Shown here one piece after another: positions 34,096 to 42,781 of a DNA stretch of 64,000 bases (positions within the stretch are counted from its first letter, which is position 1; every line of letters begins with the position of its first letter). This DNA comes from Clostridia bacterium. Its GTDB lineage: Bacteria; Bacillota; Clostridia; Oscillospirales; Acutalibacteraceae. The notes beneath the pieces are model-generated. The model was not told where the DNA came from. It saw only the letters and a list, made by a program, of their open reading frames with translations, and did not search any database. The stretch covers positions 105,557 to 169,556 of the forward strand of contig JAFTWB010000013.1 in assembly GCA_017465505.1 (NCBI GenBank), in the 5' to 3' direction. Both the position numbers and the translations under genes were made by a program.

Positions 34096-35415
34096 ATGGC
34101 TGAAAAATATTGGCAAAAAGAAATCGAAACAGCTTCCCGTGAAGAAATCAAGGCCATTCAGGACGAAAGACTTGTAAAAACCGTGAAGCACGTTTTTCAG
34201 AATGTTGAGCCTTACCGCAAAAGAATGGAAGAGGCAGGTCTCACCCCTGATGATATCCGTGGTGTTGAGGACTTACACAAGCTCCCTTTTACAGTAAAGC
34301 AGGATTTACGAGATTATTACCCCTACGGACTTTTTGCTGTACCTACCAAGGACGTTGTAAGGCTTCACGCTTCCTCGGGTACAACAGGTAAGCAGATTGT
34401 TGTAGGCTACACAAGAAACGACCTTGACGTTTGGGACGATATCGCCGCACGTCAGCTCTGTGCAGTTGGAGCGGATGAAAATGACTTTGTTCACGTTTCC
34501 TACGGCTACGGCCTTTTCACAGGCGGCTTCGGTCTTCACGGCGGTGCTACAAAGCTTGGTGCAACCGCAATTCCTGTTTCCTCAGGCAATACTGACAGAC
34601 AGGTTACAATTTTGCAGGATTTCGGCTCTACAGTTCTTTGCTGTACTCCTTCTTACGCTATGTATATCGGCGAAACTCTCAAGAAAAAGGGCGTTGACCC
34701 CAAGAGCCTTTCTCTTAAGGCAGGTATCTTCGGTGCAGAGCCCTGGACAGAAGAAATGCGTCAGCAGATTCAGGAGCTTCTTGACATCAAGGCTTACGAC
34801 GTTTACGGCTTAACAGAGATTATGGGCCCCTGTGTTTCCTACGAATGCAGCCAGCAGGCAGGTATGCACGTTAACGAGGACCATTTTATTATAGAAACCA
34901 TCAATCCCGACACAGGCGAGGTTATCCCCAACGGTGAGGTAGGCGAGCTGGTTTTCACTTGCATTACCAAAGAGTGCTGTCCCTTTATCCGCTACCGCAC
35001 CAGAGATATCGGTGTTGTAAATACCGAGCCCTGTGCCTGCGGCAGAACTTTTGTTAGAATGTCAAAGCCTATGGGAAGATCAGACGATATGATGATTATC
35101 CGTGGCGTAAACGTATTCCCCTCACAGATTGAAACAGTTCTTCTTAAGATGGGCTACTCTCCCAACTATAAGATTTATGTTGACAGAGTCAACAATACAG
35201 ATACTTTAGATGTTCACGTTGAGATGAACGAGGATATGTTCTCAGATACAGTTTCCGATATTAAGAAAAACGAAGAGAAGCTTGAGGCTGAGCTTCGTTC
35301 CCTTCTTGGTATTTCCGCAAACGTTAAGCTGGTTGCACCCAACTCTATTGAAAGAAGTATGGGCAAAGCAGTGAGAGTCGAGGACAAGAGAAAGTTATTA
35401 GGGGGTAAAAAATAA
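34096..35415 (+). CDS. paaK: Phenylacetate-CoA ligase
   Basis: The 439-residue adenylate-forming enzyme has the PaaK marks 'LHASSGTTGKQIVVGYT', 'YGYGLFTGGFGLHGG', 'YDVYGLTEIMGP' and the C-terminal 'GRSDDMMIIRGVNVFPSQIE'. With iorAB it links aryl-acetyl-CoA to free aryl acetate: run in reverse it could conserve ATP from aromatic amino acid fermentation, run forward it could feed synthesis of aromatic amino acids from aryl acetates. Start at ATG 34096 (GAGGGTG upstream) is preferred to the overlapping 34075. Confidence 0.93.
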   Translation: MAEKYWQKEIETASREEIKAIQDERLVKTVKHVFQNVEPYRKRMEEAGLTPDDIRGVEDLHKLPFTVKQDLRDYYPYGLFAVPTKDVVRLHASSGTTGKQIVVGYTRNDLDVWDDIAARQLCAVGADENDFVHVSYGYGLFTGGFGLHGGATKLGATAIPVSSGNTDRQVTILQDFGSTVLCCTPSYAMYIGETLKKKGVDPKSLSLKAGIFGAEPWTEEMRQQIQELLDIKAYDVYGLTEIMGPCVSYECSQQAGMHVNEDHFIIETINPDTGEVIPNGEVGELVFTCITKECCPFIRYRTRDIGVVNTEPCACGRTFVRMSKPMGRSDDMMIIRGVNVFPSQIETVLLKMGYSPNYKIYVDRVNNTDTLDVHVEMNEDMFSDTVSDIKKNEEKLEAELRSLLGISANVKLVAPNSIERSMGKAVRVEDKRKLLGGKK

Positions 35416-35846
35416 TGTCTATCCGCCAGATTTCAGTTTTCGTAGAAAATAAAAAGGGCTCCCTTGTGGAGATTACCGATACCCTTGCCAAAGAGAATAT
35501 CGACCTCAGAGCAATGTCCATTGCCGACACTCAGGATTTCGGTATTTTAAGACTTATTGTATCTGATACCGACAAAGCTCTCTCTGTTCTGAGAAGTAAA
35601 AACTGTATTGTTACAGAAACCGCAGTTGTGGGCGTAAGACTGAGAAACGAGCCCGGTGCTCTTGCAACTGTTGTTAAGGTGCTTTCAGAGGGAGATATCA
35701 ACGTTGAATATATGTATGCTTTCAACGGTTCAACTCCTCACCACGCCTATCTTGTTCTCAGAGTGAATGACAACGATAAGGTCAGTGAGCTTCTTCTTAA
35801 AGAAGGCATTAAATGCATTACTCAGCAGCAGGTTTCTGAGATTTAA
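35415..35846 (+). CDS. Tandem ACT-domain protein
   Basis: The 143-residue protein is two ACT domains ('ISVFVENKKGSLVEITDTLAKENIDLRAMSI' and 'VGVRLRNEPGALATVVKVLSEGDINVEYMYAF') with nothing else. Such proteins bind amino acids and often stand beside paaK-ior genes. It probably senses an aromatic amino acid. Its ATG overlaps the paaK stop codon. Confidence 0.9.
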   Translation: MSIRQISVFVENKKGSLVEITDTLAKENIDLRAMSIADTQDFGILRLIVSDTDKALSVLRSKNCIVTETAVVGVRLRNEPGALATVVKVLSEGDINVEYMYAFNGSTPHHAYLVLRVNDNDKVSELLLKEGIKCITQQQVSEI

Positions 35847-35854
35847 GAAAATTA

Positions 35855-35884
35855 TTGACGAAACGTAACTTTTTGTGATATATT
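35855..35884 (+). promoter_or_regulatory. Promoter of glnA
   Basis: TTGACG (35855-35860) and TATATT (35879-35884) are separated by 18 bp, 35 bases before the glnA start. Confidence 0.6.
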
Positions 35885-35918
35885 CGTCTTGTAACCAAAT
35901 ATAATTGGAGGAATAATT

Positions 35919-37355
35919 ATGTTTAAAACTGTACAGGAAGTTCAGAATTTCTGTAAAGAAAACGGTATCAAAATGATTGATTTCAAGATGATTGATATCA
36001 ATGGCCGTTGGAGACACATCACAATTCCCACAGGCCGTCTTACCGAGGACACAATGACCTACGGTATCGGCTTTGACGGTTCAAACTACGGTTTTGCTGC
36101 TGTTGAGAAGAGCGATATGGTGTTTATCCCCAACCTCGCTTCTGCAAAGGTTGACCCCTTCGTTGAGGATACCCTCACAATGACAGGCGACGTTTGCATT
36201 ATCGGTGCAGTAGGCGAAGCTAACCGTCCCTTTGACCAGTATCCCAGAAACGTTGCTATCCGTGCTCAGGAGTATATGAAGGAAACAGGCATTGCCGACG
36301 AAATGATTATCGGTCCTGAGTTCGAGTTCCATCTTTTAGACCACGTAAGCTATGAGTGCAAGTCCAACAAGGTTGCCTATGAGGTTGACACAGACCAGGC
36401 TCAGTGGAACACAGGCGAGAACGAGGTTCAGAACTTCGGCTATCAGGTTCCTCAGCACGGCGGTTACCACATTGCTGCTCCTCAGGATATTACATACGAC
36501 CTCAGAAGCAAGATGTGCCTGCTCTTAGAGGAGTGGGGTGTTAAGGTTAAGTACCACCACCACGAGGTTGGCGGCTCAGGCCAGGTTGAAATCGAGGTAG
36601 AGCTTGGCGATATGCTTGAAATGGCTGACAAGACAATGATTATCAAGTATGTTGTTAAGAACGAGGCTGTTAAGAATGGCAAAACTGCTACATTTATGCC
36701 CAAGCCCATTTTCGGCGAGGCAGGTAACGGTATGCACGTTCATATGCTCCTCTTTAAAGACGGCAAGCCCCTCTTCTTTGACGAGAAGGGTTACTCAGGC
36801 CTTTCTGAAACAGCTCACTGGTTTATGGGCGGTCTTTTAAAGCACGCAGCTTCTCTTTGTGCAATCACTAACCCCTCCACAAACTCCTACAAGCGTCTTG
36901 TTCCCGGCTACGAAGCTCCTGTTACAATCGGTTACGCAACCTCCAACAGAAGTGCAGTTATCCGTATTCCTGCTTATGCAAAGAGCCCTGAAACAAAGCG
37001 TTTTGAGCTGAGAAACCCCGACGCAACCTGCAACCCCTACTATGCTTATGCAGCTATCCTTATGGCAGGTCTTGACGGCGTTAAGAATAAGATAGACCCC
37101 GAGAAAAACGGCTGGGGTCCCTATGACTACAACCTCTACAACCTTTCCGATGAGGAAAAGGCAAAGCTTCAGGGTCTTCCCAAGACCTTGGACGAGGCAC
37201 TTGACGCTCTTGAGGCTGACTACGAGTACCTCACAGCAGGCGGCGTATTCCCCGAAAGACTTCTTAAGCTCTGGATTAAGAACAAGCGAGCAGAAGCTTC
37301 CAGAATCAACCAGATTCCTCATCCTGCAGAGTTCGGTCAGTATTACGACCTGTAA
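35919..37355 (+). CDS. glnA: Glutamine synthetase type I
   Basis: The 478-residue enzyme forms glutamine from glutamate and ammonia. It has 'GFDGSNYGFAAVEKSDM' (variant of the Asp-50 loop), 'GPEFEFHLLD', 'HHHEVGGSGQVEIEV', 'GNGMHVHMLLF' and 'NRSAVIRIPAYA.SPETKRFELRNPDATCNPYYAYAAIL'. No clear adenylylation-loop Tyr of the NLYDLP type is present (it reads YNLYNLS). GGAGG precedes ATG 35919. The stop codon is inside the first hairpin of the array that follows. Confidence 0.94.
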   Translation: MFKTVQEVQNFCKENGIKMIDFKMIDINGRWRHITIPTGRLTEDTMTYGIGFDGSNYGFAAVEKSDMVFIPNLASAKVDPFVEDTLTMTGDVCIIGAVGEANRPFDQYPRNVAIRAQEYMKETGIADEMIIGPEFEFHLLDHVSYECKSNKVAYEVDTDQAQWNTGENEVQNFGYQVPQHGGYHIAAPQDITYDLRSKMCLLLEEWGVKVKYHHHEVGGSGQVEIEVELGDMLEMADKTMIIKYVVKNEAVKNGKTATFMPKPIFGEAGNGMHVHMLLFKDGKPLFFDEKGYSGLSETAHWFMGGLLKHAASLCAITNPSTNSYKRLVPGYEAPVTIGYATSNRSAVIRIPAYAKSPETKRFELRNPDATCNPYYAYAAILMAGLDGVKNKIDPEKNGWGPYDYNLYNLSDEEKAKLQGLPKTLDEALDALEADYEYLTAGGVFPERLLKLWIKNKRAEASRINQIPHPAEFGQYYDL

Positions 37356-37540
37356 GCTAAAACCTTGTTTTAGCTTAATGAAATAAATCCCTGAGGATTT
37401 ATGAAATATCTGTTGATATGAAGTAGCTGAAGCTATGAAGTACGCTTCGCATATGAATGATTTATTTTACTTCATATTTTCGCAGAAAATACTTCATAAT
37501 TCTTAAGGAATTACTTCATATTGCATTGCAATACTTCATT
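37354..37540. repeat. Fishbone hairpin array with ATGAAGTA / TACTTCAT spacers
   Basis: Hairpins follow each other: AAGCTAAAAC/GTTTTAGCTT (37354-37376), ATAAATCC/GGATTTAT (37383-37402), ATATC/GATAT, TAGC/GCTA, then ATTTTC/GAAAAT (37476-37490), AATTC/GAATT and ATTGC/GCAAT (37520-37532). In the left half the spacers read ATGAAATA or ATGAAGTA. In the right half they are the reverse complement, TACTTCAT, at 37468, 37490, 37512 and 37532. The two sets of spacers can therefore pair to form one long stem with hairpin side arms. It ends 27 bases before the four-helix-bundle gene. Confidence 0.75.
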
Positions 37541-37566
37541 TGCACTTTTCTGCAGAGGTGACCTTT

Positions 37567-37920
37567 ATGAGGGAAAATAAGCTTGCGGACTTGTCAATGG
37601 AATTTTCAGTTAGGATTGTTCGTTTTTGCGAAACAATAAACGGTCATCGCTCCTTGGTAAATCAACTTGAACGTTCAGCAACAAGTATTGGTGCAAATAT
37701 CTACGAGGCTAATTATGTCAATAGCAGAGCAGACTTTGTAGCTAAAATGCATATTTCGCTGAAAGAAAGCTACGAAACCGAATACTGGTTAAAGCTTTTT
37801 GTAAATGCCGGTTTGGCACAAGAAAGTCAAGTGGTTGATTTGTGTAATCAATGCGGAACTATTCGTCGCATATTGGTAGCCTCTATCAATACTGCAAAGA
37901 AAAAAGAAGATGTAAAGTAA
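37567..37920 (+). CDS. Four-helix-bundle protein (S23/Avd-like, TIGR02436 family)
   Basis: The 117-residue protein matches the family by 'LSMEFSVRIVRFCETINGHRSLVNQLERSATSIGANIYEANYVNSRADFVAKMHISLKESYETEYWLKLFV'. Members include the S23 proteins encoded in 23S rRNA intervening sequences and the Avd factors of diversity-generating retroelements. They are basic bundles that bind nucleic acid. No reverse transcriptase is present in the window. The gene has AGAGGTGA before the ATG and stands directly after a fishbone hairpin array, which may be its ligand or its own mobile unit. Confidence 0.88.
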   Translation: MRENKLADLSMEFSVRIVRFCETINGHRSLVNQLERSATSIGANIYEANYVNSRADFVAKMHISLKESYETEYWLKLFVNAGLAQESQVVDLCNQCGTIRRILVASINTAKKKEDVK

Positions 37921-37928
37921 GCTAATGG

Positions 37929-37955
37929 GCAGACCCTTTTTAGGGTCTGCTTTTT
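37929..37955 (+). terminator. Terminator of the four-helix-bundle gene
   Basis: GCAGACCCT pairs with AGGGTCTGC around TTTT, followed by TTTTT. Confidence 0.9.
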
Positions 37956-38043
37956 GTTTTCAGAGCGCTTGGCAAAAAATGGCAATGAGAAGTGTCGATT
38001 ATTTACAATTCATAAAAAACAATTACATTTTCTTAATAAATTA

Positions 38044-38072
38044 TTGACAATTGATACAGCAAGGGTTATTAT
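38044..38072 (+). promoter_or_regulatory. Promoter of the second sugar ABC operon
   Basis: TTGACA (38044-38049) and TATTAT (38067-38072) are 17 bp apart. A leader of about 130 bases follows, with GGGAA/TTCCC inverted segments but no recognised riboswitch. Confidence 0.75.
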
Positions 38073-38209
38073 AGGAGTGTAATTATAGGGAAGTTTTCCC
38101 CGTGTTCCCAAATTTTGTGAATAGGGAAATGCTCCTGCGGTTACGATGTTCTGTTAAGGATTGCAGAATATCAAAATTATATTTTTTTCAAAGAAAGGAA
38201 GAAACACAA

Positions 38210-39499
38210 ATGAAAAAGTTTTTCGCACTTCTTCTCGTTGCTGTTATGGCTATCTCCTTAGTAGCTTGCGTTGGCGGCACAGAGGAAAAGGGTTCCGTTT
38301 ACTGGCTTAACTTCAAGCCTGAGTCTGACGAAGCTCTTCAGGAAATCGCAAAAATGTACACAGACGAAACCGGCGTAGAGGTAAAGGTTGTTACTGCTGC
38401 TTCCGGTACTTACAATGAAAGACTCACATCCGAAATGGATAAGGGTACAGACGCTCCTACAATCTTCGTTGTAGGTAATGCTGCTGCTGTTGAGCAGTGG
38501 GGCGACTATTGCTACGACCTCACAGACACAGCTGTTGCTAAGGAGCTCAGCTCTGACGCTTACAAGCTCACAGACGCTGATGGTAAGCTCTGCTCCATCG
38601 GCTACTGCTACGAGTGCTACGGTATCATCGTAAACACAAAGCTTCTTGAGAAGGCCGGCTATGCTAAGGACTACATCAAGAACTTCGAAACACTCAAGAC
38701 TGTTGCTGAGGACGTTCACGCTCGTGCAGCAGAGCTCGGTTTCGACGCTTTCTCTGCAACTGATATGGACGATTCTTCTTCCTGGAGATTCACAGGTCAC
38801 CTTGCAAACCTCGAGTACTACTATGAGTCCGTTGACGATCCCGCTGCTTGGGAAACTTGCCCTGCTGAAATCAAGGGTACATATATGGACAATTACAGAG
38901 CTCTCTACGACCTTATGTGCGTAAACTCTGCTACACCTCGTGGTGAGCTGGCAACAGGCGGTCACGACGCTGCTAACCAGTTCGCAACAGAGACAGCTCT
39001 CTTCTACGTAAACGGTAACTGGGAGTGGTCCGGTCTTTCCGAAAAGGGTATGAAGGCTGAAGATCTCTCTATGATTCCTTACTACTGCGGTGTTGAGGGC
39101 GAAGAGAAGGCAGGTCTTAACTGCGGTACAGAGAACTACTGGGCAGTTAACGCAAAGGCAAGCGAGGCTGACATCAAGGCTACACTTGAGTTTATGAACT
39201 GGCTTGTAACAGATAAGGAAGCTTCCGAAATCGCTGTTGGTACATTCGGCGTTATGCCTTATAAGAACGCAGTTGCTTCTACTAACCCCTTCCTCGGTCA
39301 GTCTGAGGCTTATGCAAACGCAGGCAACTACACAATGCCTTGGGTTACAAACTTCCAGCCCAACGTTGACCAGTATCGTGCTGCTTTAGTTGCTGCTCTT
39401 AACGAGTACAACGGCAACCCCTCCGACGCAACTTGGGAGAAGGTTGAAACTGCATTCGTTGCAGGTTGGGCAACTCAGTATGCTGCTGCAAATCAGTAA
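38210..39499 (+). CDS. Sugar ABC transporter substrate-binding lipoprotein
   Basis: The 429-residue binding protein has a lipobox (SLVAC, Cys near residue 20) and a class 1 sugar-binding fold: 'GSVYWLNFKPESDEALQEIAKMYTDETGVEVKVV', 'DAPTIFVVGNAAAVEQWGDYCYDLTD', 'ALFYVNGNWEWSGL', 'LNCGTENYWAVNAKA'. It is distinct from the maltodextrin receptor at 20546. Highly biased codons suggest strong expression. A terminator and a cruciform element separate it from its permeases. Confidence 0.9.
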   Translation: MKKFFALLLVAVMAISLVACVGGTEEKGSVYWLNFKPESDEALQEIAKMYTDETGVEVKVVTAASGTYNERLTSEMDKGTDAPTIFVVGNAAAVEQWGDYCYDLTDTAVAKELSSDAYKLTDADGKLCSIGYCYECYGIIVNTKLLEKAGYAKDYIKNFETLKTVAEDVHARAAELGFDAFSATDMDDSSSWRFTGHLANLEYYYESVDDPAAWETCPAEIKGTYMDNYRALYDLMCVNSATPRGELATGGHDAANQFATETALFYVNGNWEWSGLSEKGMKAEDLSMIPYYCGVEGEEKAGLNCGTENYWAVNAKASEADIKATLEFMNWLVTDKEASEIAVGTFGVMPYKNAVASTNPFLGQSEAYANAGNYTMPWVTNFQPNVDQYRAALVAALNEYNGNPSDATWEKVETAFVAGWATQYAAANQ

Positions 39500-39538
39500 T
39501 TTCTGTTAATACAGATTAACTTAGTTTGTTGCTAACAA

Positions 39539-39570
39539 ACGGGGCGAGCTTCAAACTCGCCCCGTTTTTT
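39539..39570 (+). terminator. Intra-operon terminator after the binding-protein gene
   Basis: ACGGGGCGAG pairs with CTCGCCCCGT, followed by TTTTTT. It should lower expression of the permeases relative to the binding protein. Confidence 0.88.
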
Positions 39571-39581
39571 GATAAAACTTA

Positions 39582-39637
39582 TGTAGGGAATGGATTTATC
39601 CATTCCGAAAGCGGAACGCATAAATGCGTTTCCTACA
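39582..39637. repeat. Two-armed TGTAGG...CCTACA cruciform element
   Basis: Outer arms TGTAGG and CCTACA enclose two hairpins, GGAATGGA/TCCATTCC and GGAACGCAT/ATGCGTTTCC, joined by GAAAGC. It lies between a terminator and the permease ribosome site. The GTAGGG start recurs at about 18519, so this looks like a dispersed intergenic repeat. Confidence 0.65.
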
Positions 39638-39661
39638 AAAACTTTTCCCGGAGGTGGAAAA

Positions 39662-40597
39662 ATGGAAAAAACAAAAAAGAAAAAGAAGAAAGCTCAAAGC
39701 TATTCTTCTGTTAACAGTAAGCTTTTAAGACGTCCCATAAAAAGAGCAAGCTGGTTCTTCCTGCTTCCTATGGTTGCGGCTTTCTGCGTTGGTTTTGTTT
39801 GGCCTTTTTTACAGGGTTTGTTCCTGTCCTTCTGTAAATTCAAAACAACAAGCGACTGGAAGTTGATAGGCTTTGACAACTACATAAAAGCTTTTGCAGA
39901 CGAAAGTTTTCGCTATTCTTTCTTCTACACAGCATTGTTTGCGGTAGTTTCCGTTATTTTCATTAACGTTCTCGCCTTTGTTGTTGCTTACGCACTGACA
40001 CAGGGTATCAAGGGTACAAACCTTTTCAGAACCGTGTTCTTTATGCCTAACCTCATCGGCGGTATTGTTCTCGGCTACATCTGGAGTATGATTTTCGACG
40101 GTATCCTTACAGCCTACGGCACATCTATTCTTATGAATTCTTCCTGGGGCTTCTGGGGTCTGATAATCCTGATGTGTTGGCAGCAGGTTGGTTATATGAT
40201 GATTATCTACGTTGCCGGCTTGCAGGCAGTTCCCGAGGATATGATTGAGGCTGCAAAGATTGACGGTGCGTCCTCAGCTCAGACACTTTTCAAAATCACA
40301 ATCCCCAATGTAATGCCTTCCATCACAATCTGTATGTTCCTCTCTCTGACAAACGGCTTCAAGCTCTTTGACCAGAACCTGGCACTTACAGGCGGTCTGC
40401 CCTACATTATCAACCCCGACGGCACAACAGTCCACACAACCGAAATGCTGGCACTTAACATTTATAACACCTTCTACGGTCAGGCCTCCACATCCCGTGG
40501 TGTTGCCCAGGCTAAGGCGGTTATTTTCTTTATTCTTGTTGCTTGTATCGGACTTGTTCAGCTCAGATCTACCCGTAAGAAGGAGGTGCAGCAGTAA
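39662..40597 (+). CDS. Sugar ABC transporter permease (MalF/UgpA type)
   Basis: The 311-residue permease has a lysine-rich N-terminus, six helices and the EAA loop 'EDMIEAAKIDGASSAQTLFKITIPNVMPS'. 'FDQNLALTGGLP' near the end is typical of the family. ATG 39662 has GGAGGTGG just upstream. It overlaps the next gene by one base. Confidence 0.92.
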   Translation: MEKTKKKKKKAQSYSSVNSKLLRRPIKRASWFFLLPMVAAFCVGFVWPFLQGLFLSFCKFKTTSDWKLIGFDNYIKAFADESFRYSFFYTALFAVVSVIFINVLAFVVAYALTQGIKGTNLFRTVFFMPNLIGGIVLGYIWSMIFDGILTAYGTSILMNSSWGFWGLIILMCWQQVGYMMIIYVAGLQAVPEDMIEAAKIDGASSAQTLFKITIPNVMPSITICMFLSLTNGFKLFDQNLALTGGLPYIINPDGTTVHTTEMLALNIYNTFYGQASTSRGVAQAKAVIFFILVACIGLVQLRSTRKKEVQQ

Positions 40598-41466
40598 TGG
40601 CAAAAGCAGACAGAAAAGTAAAGCCCCCAAAGGGCAAGCCCAAGAAGATTTGGCTCACAATTCTCTTTTCAGTTGTATCAGTTTTCTACATAGCTCCTGT
40701 ATTTATGGTACTGCTGAACTCCTTTAAGAAGAATACTTTCGTTAAAACCGAAACCTTTGCTTTGCCCAATGCCGAAAGCTGGGCAGGATTTGACAACTTC
40801 ATCAAGGGCGTAACCTTTGGCGGTTATCCCTTCTGGAAGTCGGTTCTTTTCAGCCTTGTTATTACCCTGCTGTCTACTTTCCTTATTATTTTCTTCACAT
40901 CTATGGCAGCTTGGTATATTTCCAGAGTTAACTCTCCCATCTGTAAGATTGTTTACTATGCCTGTGTTTTCTCAATGGTTATTCCTTTCCAGATGGTTAT
41001 GTTTACCCTCTCAAAGACTGCATATAACCTTAAGCTCAATACCCCTTGGACTATCCCTGTAATTTATCTGGGATTTGGTGCAGGTCTGGCGGTGTTTATG
41101 TTCACGGGCTTTGTCAAGAGTATTCCTCTGGAAATCGAAGAAGCCGCCGCTATTGACGGCTGCGGTCCTTTCAGAACCTACTTCAAGGTTGTTCTTCCTA
41201 TGCTTAAGCCCACTATTATCTCTGTTGCTATTCTTGAGATTATGTGGGTATGGAACGACTACCTCCTGCCTTACCTCGTTCTGGACGGCACAAAGTACAG
41301 AACTATTCCCATTCACATTCAGTACCTCAAGGGAAGCTACGGCACAGTAGACCTTGGTGCTACTATGGCACTTATCTTTATGAGTATTGTGCCTGTTATT
41401 GTGTTCTACCTCACTTGCCAGAAGCACATCATCAAGGGTGTTGCCGCAGGTGCAGTTAAGGGTTAA
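40597..41466 (+). CDS. Sugar ABC transporter permease (MalG/UgpE type)
   Basis: The 289-residue permease has six helices, the EAA loop 'LEIEEAAAIDGCGPFRTYFKVVLPMLKP' and the C-terminal 'CQKHIIKGVAAGAVKG'. GAAGGAGGTG precedes the ATG. No ATPase gene is linked. Confidence 0.92.
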   Translation: MAKADRKVKPPKGKPKKIWLTILFSVVSVFYIAPVFMVLLNSFKKNTFVKTETFALPNAESWAGFDNFIKGVTFGGYPFWKSVLFSLVITLLSTFLIIFFTSMAAWYISRVNSPICKIVYYACVFSMVIPFQMVMFTLSKTAYNLKLNTPWTIPVIYLGFGAGLAVFMFTGFVKSIPLEIEEAAAIDGCGPFRTYFKVVLPMLKPTIISVAILEIMWVWNDYLLPYLVLDGTKYRTIPIHIQYLKGSYGTVDLGATMALIFMSIVPVIVFYLTCQKHIIKGVAAGAVKG

Positions 41467-41485
41467 TTCTCTTTTAAACAAAAAT

Positions 41486-41514
41486 AATCCCCGAAGATTT
41501 AATCTTCGGGGATT
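41486..41514. terminator. Bidirectional terminator
   Basis: AATCCCCGAAGATT pairs with AATCTTCGGGGATT between two convergent genes. The minus-strand side is followed by ATTTTTGTTT. Confidence 0.85.
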
Positions 41515-41517
41515 TGC

Positions 41518-42696
41518 TTATTGTTCAGGGGTTTCGCTTGCCTTTGCTGCAAGCTTTTTCTTTTGCTCTCGTTTTTCCGTAGCTTCTCGCAGGAGCACAT
41601 AAAGAGTTGATGTAAGAGGAATACCCAGAAGTATTCCCAGAGGGCCTGCCAGAGCACCGCCAACAGTAACGGAAGCCAGCACCCAGATTGCAGGGAGCTT
41701 AATCTGATTGCCCACAACCTTGGGGTAAATGAGATTACCCTCAATCTGCTGAAGAATAATGAGGAAAATTATAAAAATAAGAGCCTTTAAGGGGGATTCG
41801 GTGAATATCATAAAAGCACCCACACCGCCTGCGATAAAAGCGCCCACAACGGGAATCAGAGCACACACACCTACCAAAGCACCAACCATAGGTGCGTAGG
41901 GAATACGGAGAATGAACATTCCCAGAGCACAGAGAGAGCCTAAAATAATGGCTTCAATTGTCTGACCTGCTACAAAATTTCTGAAAACACCGTTTGCTAC
42001 AGAAGAGGCGTGAACAAGATAGCTTCCGCCTCTTTTGGGAAGCCAGGCGTTAATAAGGCGTTTTGCCTGATACTTCAGGGTTTCCTTGCTGAAAAGGATG
42101 TAAATGGAGAAAATAACCGCAAAGAAAAAGTCGATTATTCCGCCCACAAGGGTAATTACGGTGTCCATTGCACCGTTGACGATTGTGCCGCTTTGGTCTT
42201 TTATCCATCCCTGAACATTGACGTAAATAGAGCTCCAGTCGATTTTTGCCAGAAGACCTCCAAAGGGCAGGGTGCTCAAAGCCTCTTTTTTATTGAGCTT
42301 TGCAAGGTTGTTGATAACATCCATAAGGCCTTTTGCGAAAATCTTCACAGCCTCCACAACCTCGGGAACAACCAGCACTATAACGCCTGTTAAAATGCCC
42401 AGAATCAGCACAAGGCTGAGAACAAAGGCGAGAGGCCGCCTCAGCTTTATGGCAGATTTTTTCTTGGCTTTGGGCCATAGGTGGCTTTCAATGAACCTCA
42501 TAGGCACATTGAGAATAAGAGCCATAAAAAAGCCCACAATCAAAGGAGTAAAGAGCCCCAAAAACCACTTTACGGCACCTGTTACAGAGCTTAGATTTGC
42601 AAATCCGAGGAAAATAAGAATCAGCACCGCACCGATACCGATAATCCACTTAGCGTAAGCCTTCATAAAGGCCTTCGCTTTTTCTTTTTTGTTCAT
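41518..42696 (-). CDS. AI-2E family transporter
   Basis: The 392-residue membrane protein has about eight helices and the family pattern 'ANLSSVTGAVKWFLGLFTPLIVGFFMALILNVPMRFIE', 'GGIIDFFFAVIFSIYILFSKE', 'YAPMVGALVGVCALIPVVGAFIAGGVGAFMIF', 'QQIEGNLIYPKVVGNQIKLP'. Members export small molecules or act as sodium/proton exchangers. An autoinducer role is only a family name. ATG 42696 has AAAGGAG upstream; the longer frame from 42714 is less likely. Confidence 0.9.
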   Translation of the reverse strand: MNKKEKAKAFMKAYAKWIIGIGAVLILIFLGFANLSSVTGAVKWFLGLFTPLIVGFFMALILNVPMRFIESHLWPKAKKKSAIKLRRPLAFVLSLVLILGILTGVIVLVVPEVVEAVKIFAKGLMDVINNLAKLNKKEALSTLPFGGLLAKIDWSSIYVNVQGWIKDQSGTIVNGAMDTVITLVGGIIDFFFAVIFSIYILFSKETLKYQAKRLINAWLPKRGGSYLVHASSVANGVFRNFVAGQTIEAIILGSLCALGMFILRIPYAPMVGALVGVCALIPVVGAFIAGGVGAFMIFTESPLKALIFIIFLIILQQIEGNLIYPKVVGNQIKLPAIWVLASVTVGGALAGPLGILLGIPLTSTLYVLLREATEKREQKKKLAAKASETPEQ

Positions 42697-42781
42697 ATAC
42701 ACTCTCCTTTTCATAAAAATAAACCTTCCTATGAAGATTATGTTACTTCATAGAAAGGTTAAAGTCAAGAAAAAACAGGTC

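Noticed and set aside
37354-37920. Diversity-generating retroelement
   Set aside because: The protein is Avd-like, but there is no reverse transcriptase, template repeat or variable repeat in the window.
41518-42696. Quorum-sensing function for the AI-2E-family protein next to the two-component system
   Set aside because: The family name is historical, many members are ion exchangers, and the genes are separate units with no luxS or peptide gene here.
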